Counted from the stretch's first letter, positions 45,117 through 54,997 are shown. The stretch: DNA of 64,000 nt from Rhizopus sp. PT2906 (GCA_025529335.1 JAMYHX010000139.1:1-64000); one strand, 5' to 3'. Numbers and translations: made by a program. The notes: generated by a model from the letters alone, not told the origin.

Positions 45117-46080
45117 ATGAGCTTAGAAAGTCTGAATGATGGTAAGCCATTAATGTCATTTATTAACCAAACTTAATTAACATAATGTGTTTGCAATTAG
45201 AAATCGCGTCGCAACTACTTGATTTGGCGGGAGAAGTAAAACAAGTCCAGTGGAGCAGCTTCGTCGAACAAATGTCATCGCATATTATAGACAGTTACAA
45301 TGGTGATCATAAAACAACTTATTGCTCAAACTGGAAAAAAAAAGTTCAAAGACGTTTCTAAGAAGTTAGGACTTAACATAATTCGTGACGAAAAACATGT
45401 GGATGTTTGGACTGAGAAAATTATCCCTCAATTATTCAAAAACACAACTGCTTTTTGAAGCAGTTCTCATACTTCATCAACATCTTCATTAAGATATCAA
45501 CGTTTATTAAGCAAAAATGACAAAAATTTAATAAGCAGCGTTCATCAAAATATCAATCACAAGTGGGTCTTAAGTTTGGGCACTGTAGTAGAAGATGTAA
45601 TTTATAAACATGCCAGATTTTAAAGTCGAACAGTAAGTAACTATCTATGCAGTAACAGAAGCTTTTTTTTAGTTAACAAAATAATAGCCCTCTCTACTCA
45701 TATGTTCTTAGTATTGATGATCAGTTGAATTCTATGTTTACTGCAGATGAAATTAAAGAAATTAAAAAGGAAAGTGGATTTACTGATATGAGCAAAAGTT
45801 TACCTGAATCACTTGTCAATATCTTAATGAAATTAAAAGGGAAGGTAATAGGCATATATTTTAATGTTTTAGCTTCATGAAATTAAGCTTCTTGTATAGA
45901 ATGATTTCAAATCAATAGATCAAACTTTTCAAGAAATGCGCTATGACCGAAGAACTCAGCCTGCAGAATACTGGTGCCGCAACAGCATTTTAAACTATTT
46001 GGATTTATTTATTGAAAGTGATAATTTTACTCCTTTTGTCACTGAGCAGGACCTTCTAGAAACAAAGTCGCTTGCTTAGA
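45117..46080 (+). pseudogene. Decayed multi-exon gene of unknown family
   Basis: ATG at 45117 starts MSLESLND, then an intron (GTAAGC..AATTAG) leads into EIASQLLDLAGEVKQVQWSS. A frameshift within an A run near 45338-45346 is followed by FKDVSKKLGLNIIRDEKHVD, a stop (TGA in NTTAF*), then KWVLSLGTVVEDVIYKHARF with another stop. Further exons carry DEIKEIKKESGFTDMSKSLP and RRTQPAEYWCRNSILNYLDL. The exon-intron pattern and acidic/aromatic blocks show it was a real gene. I do not recognise the family. It ends about 110 bp before the first intact Tc1-like transposase. Confidence 0.5.
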
Positions 46081-46192
46081 AATCATGTCGTTTCTTGGCT
46101 CTCGAAAATATATACATATATATATATATATATAAAATAAGCGCGAGTTCCCTTTCTTCGATTTTTCTTTAAACTTTACAATTGGATACAGT

Positions 46193-47476
46193 ATGAGCAC
46201 AAAATTTCTATATGAAGATGGACATGGGAATGTTATTGATGAGAATGGTGGTTCTGAGCCTATGGACTATATTGTTGATCAGAGTGAATTCATTGTTGAG
46301 ACTATTGCTACTCATACAGAGTACTTGAGAAATGCAGTCCCCAATGAATCTTCTCTGACTTGCCCAATGTCATTAGAAAAGCCAAAAAATGAAGATGTTC
46401 ATATGAAGGAGGCAAAACCAAAACGAGACTATGTGCGTTATACAGTCCAGGATAAAGCTAGGTTTTTCGATCTGAAGATTGAAAAGTGTATGAGTGCATC
46501 AGCTGCAGCAAAGCAGTTGGGTATACACATTCGAACAGCTTATAGGTGGGTTAGTCAGTATAATGCGTGTCCTGACAGTATTTTTGAGAGCTGTAAAAGG
46601 ACAGGTCGTAAATGCATCTTAACTGAAGAGCATAAATCGACTGTTGTCAACTTCATTGATGCTAATCCTTCTGCTACTGTTGTTGAAGTGACTGAGCATC
46701 TACTGAAGCGATTTCATGGTCTTAAAGTATCACGCAGCACTGTTAATAACTTTATGAGACGTGAGTGCAATCTTTCGTTGAAAACAGCAGATTTTCATTC
46801 TATTGAAAGGAACAGTCCAGCAAAGATCGAAGAGCGGCATGATTGGGCTTGTAAATGGGAGAATACAGACATGAATTTCCTGACGAATTGCGTGTTTCTT
46901 GACGAGTCTGCATTTGATATCAATATGAAACGCTCTAGGACTTGGTCCAAAAAAGGCACGCCTGCCATTGTTACCAGGCCGACTACGCGAGCAAACACAA
47001 CGTCTATATTGGGGGCTATCTCTGCTGCAGGTTTGATTACAGTCGGTGTAAAAAAACCAAGATCTGCCAAGAAGAGAAAGGCCGAAGGATACATAAACTC
47101 AGGTACCGTAATAGGCCACTATATCACTTTCCTAAAAATGACTCTTGATGAAATGGACAAGCACCCGCATATGAAAGGTCATTATATAGTCATGGATAAT
47201 GCGCCCATTCATACGCATGAAAACATAAGGAAGTACATTGAGTATCGAGGATACAAATGTGTGTATCTTCCCACTTACTCTCCTGAGCTTAATCCAATAG
47301 AAAAATTCTGGGCAGTAGCAAAGAGTAAAGTTAAGCGTCATCGGTTTTTGCAGGAAGATACTCTGTCAAAAAGAATTACAGAAGCTTGCAAAAGTGTGGA
47401 AAAAAGTCATTTCAAAGGTTTCGTTTCGCATTCTTACAAATGCTGGGATAAATATCGAAACAAGGAGCCCATGTAA
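46193..47476 (+). CDS. Tc1/mariner-like transposase, intact, copy 1 (DD34E)
   Basis: An intact 427-aa frame. The N-terminal part has two helix-turn-helix regions (DLKIEKCMSASAAAKQLGIH, RTAYRWVSQY, and GLKVSRSTVNNFMRR). The catalytic core has the first Asp in CVFLDESAFDIN, the second in YIVMDNAPIHTHEN and the Glu in YSPELNPIEKFWAV, with 34 residues between the last two (DD34E, the Tc1 type). From residue 4 on it is the same protein as copy 2 (49259-50572, minus). It starts MST instead of copy 2's longer MIDSPILSLLTRS because the shared sequence begins only at 46200. A TATA-like run (about 46120-46138) lies upstream. It is probably catalytically competent by motif, but its own terminal repeats were not found. 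Confidence 0.92.
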   Translation: MSTKFLYEDGHGNVIDENGGSEPMDYIVDQSEFIVETIATHTEYLRNAVPNESSLTCPMSLEKPKNEDVHMKEAKPKRDYVRYTVQDKARFFDLKIEKCMSASAAAKQLGIHIRTAYRWVSQYNACPDSIFESCKRTGRKCILTEEHKSTVVNFIDANPSATVVEVTEHLLKRFHGLKVSRSTVNNFMRRECNLSLKTADFHSIERNSPAKIEERHDWACKWENTDMNFLTNCVFLDESAFDINMKRSRTWSKKGTPAIVTRPTTRANTTSILGAISAAGLITVGVKKPRSAKKRKAEGYINSGTVIGHYITFLKMTLDEMDKHPHMKGHYIVMDNAPIHTHENIRKYIEYRGYKCVYLPTYSPELNPIEKFWAVAKSKVKRHRFLQEDTLSKRITEACKSVEKSHFKGFVSHSYKCWDKYRNKEPM

Positions 47477-47612
47477 TGGCCACTTTATTAAAGGCCCAAA
47501 GCAAAAAAAAAAAAAGTTAACATAGTGATGAAGTGGGGAGCGGAAGTAGATGGACCAACTTTGACGACACAGTCGTCGCTGTCATAGAAGTAACGAAAGT
47601 AACGGAAGTAAC
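46200..47612 (+). repeat. Arm 1 of a 1.4-kb inverted duplication
   Basis: It matches the reverse complement of 49123-50535 with the same spacing to the stop codon (1276 bp) and the same A13 run after it. The three shadow reading frames I could compare are also the same, so identity is close to complete. It ends in three 9-bp units (GTAACGGAA-type), against eleven in arm 2. Confidence 0.9.
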
Positions 47613-47760
47613 AATCACTCATTGAAGTTGTTTTTTTTTTTGGCTCAGACAACATGATTTTGGTTGTGTTTCACTGTAATTAGAAATCGATTTAAAATTG
47701 ATGAATCATCATGAAAAGTATGCAGAGAGGGGAATTCAAATTGCACGATGGGAAATCAAA

Positions 47761-48792
47761 TTAAAGTGTGTGACGATGGAAGGACATCTTCAATGTTGCA
47801 TGGGATGCAAACCTATCAAACAAACCTTCCTTGATGCCTTCTTCGAAACACGTTGTCCATTTCATTTTGCCTTTGTGTTGTTTCATGAATTTCTCCACAA
47901 ACAATAGATCCTTGGTTTTGGTGATGTGAATTGGTGTGACACAACCGGATTCTTCCTCCGTGCAGCGTCGTTTAAAGTTGGTTGCGAAGCTAATACCATC
48001 CTGTGCATACTTTGCGATGCGTTTTCGAGAGGCTGCATTGTTGGAACTGTTATTTTTAATAATTTTCTCGTATTGGGCTATAGTCGCATCGCAGAAGGAT
48101 TGGATTTCAGTATCCTGAATCACTTTATCGTTCGATTTCTCGGTAAAAATTTGATGAGCCATTGTGTAAATGCGCTGAAGTGTTGGATCCATGTATTCAT
48201 CCAAAGCGATAATATGCTTTTGTTGCTGCGTCAAAAAGTGAACTAGTGCAGTCATTTTTGCCATTGGTATTTGGAGATGCGATGCAATGGAGTCAGAGTT
48301 GTAGATGCGAACTTGTTTTGCCCAAAGTGGACTGGAAAGCACGTAGTATGGCTCGTTGTCGCGCTTAACGAAATTTTCCTCACGAAACTGATTACTTGAG
48401 AATCCATCGGTATTGACAACTAAAAGAATTGGGAGAGTGTTTTTCTGATCAAATACATTTAATGAGTATCGCATTGATCGTACGATGAACCCATGCGACA
48501 CCTTTTTCTGAATTTCAACTATGACCGGCGCAAGATTCTTGGTGGCGTCATTAGGATAGTACATTATATCAGCTTTTCTGTTATCGTTGTATTCAGTTGG
48601 CCCGTTATAATAAGCAGAACCACAAATACCATCACCGATAATGGTGTTGATTATAATGTTTTTTATCTCGTCTGTTCGGAGCAAAGCTTTACTGCAAGCA
48701 TCACTTCCCGGTACGACTGGTAAGGACAAGGTATACAGATCTTCAGAAGTTACTTGGTTGTCTGGAGTATGGTCGCGCGTTAAAGTTAACAT
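47761..48792 (-). CDS. PD-(D/E)XK nuclease, Rpn-like, between the Tc1-like arms
   Basis: An intact 343-aa frame. The core reads NRKADIMYYPN (the Asp of the PD motif), then PVIVEIQKKVSHGFIVRSMR (E-x-Q-K in place of E-x-K), and RYSLNVF and LPILLVVNTDGFS, the strand-helix order of the Rpn/PDDEXK transposase-like nuclease family. The C-terminal half is helical (QQQKHIIALDEYMDPTLQRI) and ends with a basic segment. Family knowledge: Rpn proteins are DNA endonucleases linked to recombination. The gene lies wholly between the two inverted transposase arms and reads toward arm 1. The fold assignment is mine from motif pattern; activity is inference. The promoter should lie at 48793-49050. Confidence 0.7.
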   Translation of the reverse strand: MLTLTRDHTPDNQVTSEDLYTLSLPVVPGSDACSKALLRTDEIKNIIINTIIGDGICGSAYYNGPTEYNDNRKADIMYYPNDATKNLAPVIVEIQKKVSHGFIVRSMRYSLNVFDQKNTLPILLVVNTDGFSSNQFREENFVKRDNEPYYVLSSPLWAKQVRIYNSDSIASHLQIPMAKMTALVHFLTQQQKHIIALDEYMDPTLQRIYTMAHQIFTEKSNDKVIQDTEIQSFCDATIAQYEKIIKNNSSNNAASRKRIAKYAQDGISFATNFKRRCTEEESGCVTPIHITKTKDLLFVEKFMKQHKGKMKWTTCFEEGIKEGLFDRFASHATLKMSFHRHTL

Positions 48793-49050
48793 TGTAACTG
48801 AATAATCAGGGACAAGTTTTTAATAAGTAAACAGAAATATTGATAAGTTATAAGATGATAATACGATAAAATAATAAAAATAATGCCTGCTATACAAATG
48901 CTATGCGATTTCAAATAAAAAGAAAACAAATAAAAGAAAGAGGTCACAATGACCAATGGACCAAAGAGAGAAAAAAATCATTTCCCTTTCAAAAAGGCAG
49001 CAACTTGAAAAAGTCTAGGTCAGGGCAGCTCAGTGATAGATGATTGGCCT

Positions 49051-49149
49051 GTTACTTGCGTTACTTCCGTTACTTCCGTTACTTCCGTTACTTTCGTTAC
49101 TTCCGTTACTTTCGTTACTTTCGTTACTTTCGTTACTTTCGTTACTTCT
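49051..49149 (+). repeat. 9-bp minisatellite, 11 units (GTTACTTCC / GTTACTTTC)
   Basis: Eleven direct units of GTTACTTYC type. The same array at the inner end of arm 1 (47587-47612, reverse complement) has only three units. Since the unit is 9 bp it stays open in several frames and creates spurious FRY/VTK repeat peptides. Confidence 0.9.
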
Positions 49150-50535
49150 ATGACAGCGACGACTGTGTCGTCAAAGTTGGTCCATCTACTTCCGCTCCCC
49201 ACTTCATCACTATGTTAACTTTTTTTTTTTTTGCTTTGGGCCTTTAATAAAGTGGCCATTACATGGGCTCCTTGTTTCGATATTTATCCCAGCATTTGTA
49301 AGAATGCGAAACGAAACCTTTGAAATGACTTTTTTCCACACTTTTGCAAGCTTCTGTAATTCTTTTTGACAGAGTATCTTCCTGCAAAAACCGATGACGC
49401 TTAACTTTACTCTTTGCTACTGCCCAGAATTTTTCTATTGGATTAAGCTCAGGAGAGTAAGTGGGAAGATACACACATTTGTATCCTCGATACTCAATGT
49501 ACTTCCTTATGTTTTCATGCGTATGAATGGGCGCATTATCCATGACTATATAATGACCTTTCATATGCGGGTGCTTGTCCATTTCATCAAGAGTCATTTT
49601 TAGGAAAGTGATATAGTGGCCTATTACGGTACCTGAGTTTATGTATCCTTCGGCCTTTCTCTTCTTGGCAGATCTTGGTTTTTTTACACCGACTGTAATC
49701 AAACCTGCAGCAGAGATAGCCCCCAATATAGACGTTGTGTTTGCTCGCGTAGTCGGCCTGGTAACAATGGCAGGCGTGCCTTTTTTGGACCAAGTCCTAG
49801 AGCGTTTCATATTGATATCAAATGCAGACTCGTCAAGAAACACGCAATTCGTCAGGAAATTCATGTCTGTATTCTCCCATTTACAAGCCCAATCATGCCG
49901 CTCTTCGATCTTTGCTGGACTGTTCCTTTCAATAGAATGAAAATCTGCTGTTTTCAACGAAAGATTGCACTCACGTCTCATAAAGTTATTAACAGTGCTG
50001 CGTGATACTTTAAGACCATGAAATCGCTTCAGTAGATGCTCAGTCACTTCAACAACAGTAGCAGAAGGATTAGCATCAATGAAGTTGACAACAGTCGATT
50101 TATGCTCTTCAGTTAAGATGCATTTACGACCTGTCCTTTTACAGCTCTCAAAAATACTGTCAGGACACGCATTATACTGACTAACCCACCTATAAGCTGT
50201 TCGAATGTGTATACCCAACTGCTTTGCTGCAGCTGATGCACTCATACACTTTTCAATCTTCAGATCGAAAAACCTAGCTTTATCCTGGACTGTATAACGC
50301 ACATAGTCTCGTTTTGGTTTTGCCTCCTTCATATGAACATCTTCATTTTTTGGCTTTTCTAATGACATTGGGCAAGTCAGAGAAGATTCATTGGGGACTG
50401 CATTTCTCAAGTACTCTGTATGAGTAGCAATAGTCTCAACAATGAATTCACTCTGATCAACAATATAGTCCATAGGCTCAGAACCACCATTCTCATCAAT
50501 AACATTCCCATGTCCATCTTCATATAGAAATTTTG
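49123..50535 (-). repeat. Arm 2 of the 1.4-kb inverted duplication
   Basis: It is the reverse-complement partner of 46200-47612, with the arms separated by about 1.5 kb that holds the nuclease gene and the expanded minisatellite. Outside 50535 the sequence continues as the natural 5' part of the element up to a terminal motif at 50714-50738, which arm 1 lacks. Confidence 0.9.
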
Positions 50536-50572
50536 AGCGAGTTAGAAGGGAGAGGATGGGAGAGTCAATCAT
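49259..50572 (-). CDS. Tc1/mariner-like transposase, intact, copy 2 (DD34E)
   Basis: An intact 437-aa frame, the same as copy 1 from KFLYEDGHGN onward, with the extra N-terminus MIDSPILSLLTRS. It has the same HTH regions and DD34E triad (LDESAFD, MDNAPIH, NPIEKFW). Upstream on its own strand is about 140 bp of leader and then the 25-nt terminal motif at 50714-50738, so this copy keeps the natural 5' end of the element and is the likely source of copy 1. The far terminal repeat was not found near the minisatellite. Confidence 0.93.
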   Translation of the reverse strand: MIDSPILSLLTRSKFLYEDGHGNVIDENGGSEPMDYIVDQSEFIVETIATHTEYLRNAVPNESSLTCPMSLEKPKNEDVHMKEAKPKRDYVRYTVQDKARFFDLKIEKCMSASAAAKQLGIHIRTAYRWVSQYNACPDSIFESCKRTGRKCILTEEHKSTVVNFIDANPSATVVEVTEHLLKRFHGLKVSRSTVNNFMRRECNLSLKTADFHSIERNSPAKIEERHDWACKWENTDMNFLTNCVFLDESAFDINMKRSRTWSKKGTPAIVTRPTTRANTTSILGAISAAGLITVGVKKPRSAKKRKAEGYINSGTVIGHYITFLKMTLDEMDKHPHMKGHYIVMDNAPIHTHENIRKYIEYRGYKCVYLPTYSPELNPIEKFWAVAKSKVKRHRFLQEDTLSKRITEACKSVEKSHFKGFVSHSYKCWDKYRNKEPM

Positions 50573-50713
50573 ATTTTGTATTTTAATGTCTAGCTATCAA
50601 TTCAATTATCGAAAGCAACTCTACTAGAATTGGTTGAGACACACAAATCCAAAATAAGAAATACAGTTTGTTCCAATTTATTTTCAAAAAATGTACCACT
50701 GAGTTCAGAAAAT

Positions 50714-50738
50714 GTTCCATTTGAGAGTGGACGCACTG
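50714..50738 (+). repeat. Tc1-like terminal repeat motif, 5' end of copy 2 (25 nt)
   Basis: Exact match to 43958-43982. On the minus strand it starts CAGTGCG and lies outside the copy 2 start codon. No flanking TA target dinucleotide is evident at the outer edge (CTG then CAATG). Confidence 0.65.
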
Positions 50739-50948
50739 CAATGATAACATGAAGCATTTATAAGGTAAACACGACAGATATGCTGTTTACCGTGCAAGTT
50801 GAATTACTTGCGTCACATATAGTGCAGATGCTGTGTGGATGTGCAAAACCTGAATTTTTGCGTGCGTGAAGTGCTCACCTTAAATTACAAGCCACGCAAT
50901 TTTATCATTATTCACCTTTTCTCTCTTTCTCTCTTTCTTTTTATACAA

Positions 50949-51669
50949 ATGACTCGCTATACTAAACTGGGTAGAAAGACTTTTGTAAAGTCTGATGATA
51001 GCTTTAACGTGACACCTTTATTGCCTCGTAAGCAAGATAGCAACACAAATAAAGGATCTGATCAAAAAAATAATCGAAGGAACGATCGATCAAGAAATAA
51101 GCGCAAAAGAGACGATAATGACGACAATAATAACAACAATAAAAGGAAAAAGGAAGTATGCTTTGCTTGTAGACAGCCTGGACACTCTGTCAAAAACTGT
51201 CCAAAGAGTAAAGAGCATGTCAAGATCTGTTATAACTGTGGATCAACAGAGCATAGTTTAAAAGAATGTAGAAAACCAAGAAGAGGAAGTAAGTTGACAG
51301 TCAATTAAAAAAAAGCATTTTCTTATGATTGAGTGTATTGTAGATAAATTGCCTTACGCCAAGTGCTTTGTTTGCAATGAAGAAGGACATTTGTCAGGTC
51401 AATGTCCAAAGAACGAAAAAGGATTATACCCTAATGGAGGATGTTGCTCCATTTGCCAACAAGTGGATCATTTTGCAAAGGACTGTCCCGTGACAAAAGA
51501 ACAGGCAGGTACAACTGCCGTAGGTTTGATCAGTTTAGATCAAGGAGCTGATGATGACGACTATCATATATTTGTTGAAGAAAAAGAAAAAGCAAAACAG
51601 GAAGTAAAGAAAGAAAAGAAGCAAGAAATAAAACAACCAGTTGCCAAAAAGAAGGTTGTCAAGTTTTAA
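50949..51669 (+). CDS. CCHC zinc-knuckle protein, ZCCHC9-like
   Basis: Two exons, 50949-51288 and 51344-51669; total 221 aa. I start at the ATG giving MTRYTKLGRK; an in-frame ATG at 50835 would lie in the pyrimidine-rich leader. A basic Asn-rich N-terminus is followed by four CCHC knuckles: CFACRQPGHSVKNC, CYNCGSTEHSLKEC, CFVCNEEGHLSGQC and CSICQQVDHFAKDC, with the linker KLPYAKC and GLYPNGGCC typical of ZCCHC9/Air-related ribosome-biogenesis proteins. The C-terminus is acidic then Lys-rich. RNA binding in the nucleolus is the expected role. It is the first host gene after the transposon island, about 210 bp from the terminal repeat of copy 2. Confidence 0.88.
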
Positions 51670-51816
51670 GAGCATGATTGTAACAAAATGATTTCAATAA
51701 ATATCTGCGCCGACGTATATATTTTTCCCTTTGTCTGAATTTAAAGTGAAAACAAAACAGCATAAAATTATTTCGAGTCCCCTTTTCTCTTTTCATATAT
51801 TTTTTTACAACATAAA

Positions 51817-53499
51817 ATGACGCCTACAGCAGAAAGCTTGAACACACAGTGGGATATTCTTCAAGGAGATTTTAGTACAGATAACGTTGCACTTATTGAC
51901 CCTTTGAATGAATTCACAAGCAATGAGCCAGCTGTCTTGACACCACAAGTAACATATAAACAAGTTGCATAACGAATCACTAATACATATAGCTTATAGT
52001 ATTACGGAGATAGTATAGAGGGTGAACAGATAGAGTCAGTGAATGAGGAAAGCTTGTATTATGATAAACCAGTTGTATCAAATCAAAGAGTTCAAGTGAC
52101 CGAGCCAAGAAAAGAAACGGAGCAACAGAGTACTTTTATTTCTTATTTAGTTGTTTCTGACGTAAAGATTATCATACAATACTTTTATTATTTCCATGAT
52201 TCATCTTTTATATATAGAAAGCAAGCGTTCGAAGGAGATTTCAGGATTTTGTATGGCTACATAATGTACTCTATGTTCATTATCCTGCTTGCTTTGTTCC
52301 ACCATTACCAGATAAACATCGATTAGGTAAATATCAGTTTATCATTACAACCAGATTCTGAACTTTATATAAAAGAATATGTTAAAGGAGATCGATTCAG
52401 TAATGACTTTATTGAGAAAAGAAGAATTAGCTTGGAACGATTTATACAAAGAATCGCAAGACATCCAATCCTGGGAAAGGCCGAATTTTTCATCATGTTT
52501 TTGGAATCCAGCGAGTTTGTAAGTAGATATAAAAGCCATGATGAACTCTCTTGCTTATATAAACAAATAGAATGATGCTTCTGCAAGAGCCCTCCGTGAG
52601 GGCCAAGAAACAGTGATAGATACCATCGGCGATACCCTTTTAAATGCATTTACCAAGATACGTAAACCAGACCCAAGATTTGTCGAAATGAAAGAACGTA
52701 GTGATCGAATGGGAGAGAACCTTGATCTGTTGCAAAAAACATTGCTTAGATCAAACAAGCGTACAGAAGACCTTTGCAATGATTATGAAGAACTAACGAC
52801 TAGTGTGCAAGGACTTGCAGAAATGGAAACAGATTATGAGCAGCCACTATCAGACTTTGCCTCTGTGCTTGAGAAATATACAAGATCTATGCGAGAAATG
52901 ACGATAGAAGACAGCAAATGGCAGATTGAAGTCTATGATTACATGTCATATTACCATGCAATAAAAGGGGTACTCAAACTAAGAGATCAAAAGCAACTGG
53001 ATTTTGAAGAGCTCTCAGACTATTTTCAAACTACTCTACAGGAAAAAGAAAGAGTTGTGCGAGATAAAAAGGATAGTAGTGTCACGAACTTTATCACAGA
53101 CAAGATCAATGAAGTCAGAGGCACGGATGCAAGTAAAATGAAGCGTGAAAGGATATTGCGGCTGGATGAAAGAATGAGAGAGGTTAGTTTCTTTATACAT
53201 ATATAGAATCATCATTGACGAGAACATGTTAGTTACAAGAGGCGATAGAAGAAACACATAAAGTATCAACAGCATTTTCAGATCAAGTTAAGAAAGAAGA
53301 CATGTTTTTTACTCGTAACAAATCAGTAGAGCTATTTGAAGTTCTCAAGTCATATACGGATGGGAAAGTAAAGCATTATAATGAGGTAAACAAATACACC
53401 ACACTCTTGGTCTTTTGCTAACACTTTTATTATCAAAAGAGTGTAAACCTCTGGAGAGAATTTGTGCATGCGCTTGAGAATACAAGTGATTCATCATAG
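51817..53499 (+). CDS. SNX4: Sorting nexin 4 (Snx4/Atg24), PX-BAR
   Basis: Seven exons: 51817-51948, 52000-52161, 52218-52326, 52376-52518, 52571-53182, 53233-53385, 53440-53499; total 456 aa. The PX domain (about residues 80-185) has SVRRRFQDFVWLHNVL (PI3P-binding Arg and Tyr/Phe region), CFVPPLPDKHRL and KGDRFSNDFIEKRRISLERF. The rest is a BAR-type helical domain (about 190-450) with KERSDRMGENLDLLQKTLLR and VYDYMSYYHAIKGVLKLRDQ. In fungi Snx4 works in endosome-to-Golgi recycling and selective autophagy. The PX part is shortened between its first strands (ISYLVVSD then KASVRRRF), set by exon phase. Confidence 0.92.
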
Positions 53500-53541
53500 A
53501 AATAAAATGTGTATAAAAAAAGGAAAGAAGTACGCTCCTTA

Positions 53542-54997
53542 TTAGGTTTGTTGCTTTAACTGAGACAATTGAACTGCAATCTGTCCTCCTATCTTTGCAT
53601 TGTTTTTCACAAGTGCAATATCTATCATCAATTATTAGCTCATGTCCTTTTCTCTCTCTTTTTTATGAATGACTCACTAGCTGAAAGAGATTCACCCTTA
53701 GTAAGCTCGGCTATTCTTTTTAGTAAAAATGGTGTCTCTTCTTTGCCTTTGATGTTTTCAGTTCTAGTAATAAAATGCTTAATCAATTGCTATAGCTCCC
53801 TGAATGCCATCTTCACCTTGCTTCAGTTATAGCTGTATCTATAGCCTCTTGAATAGATTTGGTATCAGCTGCTGACTCTTTGGGTATAGGAACAGCAAAC
53901 ACAACACCACTGTTCATCTGAAGTTCATGATTGGCCACTACAATAAATAGTCATAAGATACTGGCCATGTCAACATATCAACCTTACAAATTATTTTTGC
54001 TGCATCTTGAGCCGTTTCAACATGGTATGGACTCTATATGATAAAAGTATCTTAGAAATAAGTGTCCCCCCCCCCTTAATCATGTCTGCTCCTACATCAA
54101 ATCCACTGTTTGGTGTATAAAAGGCAGGAAACTGTCTCGTTGTACCAACCGTCGCAACAGTTACCCCTTGTGTTTCCAATACTTCCAATGTCTTTGGTAT
54201 ATCCAAAATACTCTTTACACCTGCACAAACAACAGCTACGGGTGTTCTTCCTAGCTCTGTTAAATCGGCACTAATATCAAAGGCTATAAATAAGAAAAAT
54301 TAACAAACAATGTAGAATTCATCCAAAAGTCCTTACATTCTGAAGCGCCTCTGTGAACACCGCCTATACCGCCTGTGACGAAGACAGGAATACCTGCAGC
54401 TCTGGCCAATATCATTGTGCTAGCTACTGTTGTAGCTCCTGACTTTCCCTGAAAAGAGGATCCTAACATGTCAGTTTTTTTTTTTCGTTCTTTCTATATC
54501 AAATTGTCTACCTGAGCAAGAATCACGGGTAAATCGCGTCGTGAAGCTTTGATAGCTGCAGGCCCATTTTTACCAAAATAATCAAGTTGATCATCATTCA
54601 AACCTTTTATATGCTGGGTTATTTCGATATCTCCCCTAAAAGATAATACTTTATTTTACCAATATGCACTTTTCCATTCAGAATGGCAATGGTGGCTGGA
54701 ATAGCTCCTTGTTCTCGAACGATGGCTTCAACTGAACGTGCTGTTTCAACGTTTTGTGGGTATGGCATACCTTTCAATATGAAGCAAAGCCTTTTGTTAA
54801 CAAGCCAAAAAAAAAGGCCCTAAAGCAAAATACTAACCATGACTAATGATGGTTGATTCTAATGCCACCACTGGTCCATTTCTCTTTAAAGCATCCTTAA
54901 TCTCGGGCGTAATTGTAAACTTTTCAGCAATAGAAAGAGCGCTAAATCTGCGAATGCCAAGTCTCGTGAATAAAGCGTGTTGTTTAGTCCAAAACAT
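53542..54997 (-). CDS. Pseudouridine-5'-phosphate glycosidase (PsuG / indigoidine synthase A family)
   Basis: Exons on minus: 54997-54838, 54770-54660, 54630-54512, 54448-54337, 54283-about 54078, 54033-53988, 53937-53817, 53763-53678, 53621-53542. The enzyme splits pseudouridine 5'-phosphate into uracil and ribose 5-phosphate (or the reverse). Motifs: GPVVALESTIISHGMPYPQN, ARSVEAIVREQGAIPATIAI, KASRRDLPVILAQ, GATTVASTMILA, VFVTGGIGGVHRGA, SADLTELGRTPVAVVCAG, ETQGVTVATVGT and EETPFLLKRIAELTKGESL. The start giving MFWTKQHALFTRLGIRRFSA supplies a mitochondrial-type presequence (an ATG 9 codons upstream is possible). Oddity: after GADMI the next exon should be spliced on, but no GT donor is present; a C10 tract (G10 on this strand) sits there. 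The enzyme may be damaged or use a non-canonical site. No fused PfkB kinase is seen. Confidence 0.85.

Noticed and set aside
49020..49247. Repeat proteins (FRY, VTK, TSVTF) in three frames
   Set aside because: They are products of the 9-bp minisatellite, open by chance in several frames.
53764..53816. Apparent frameshift in PsuG near the end of EAIDTAITEA
   Set aside because: A GTGAAG..ACTAG intron joins the exons in phase, so no frameshift is needed.
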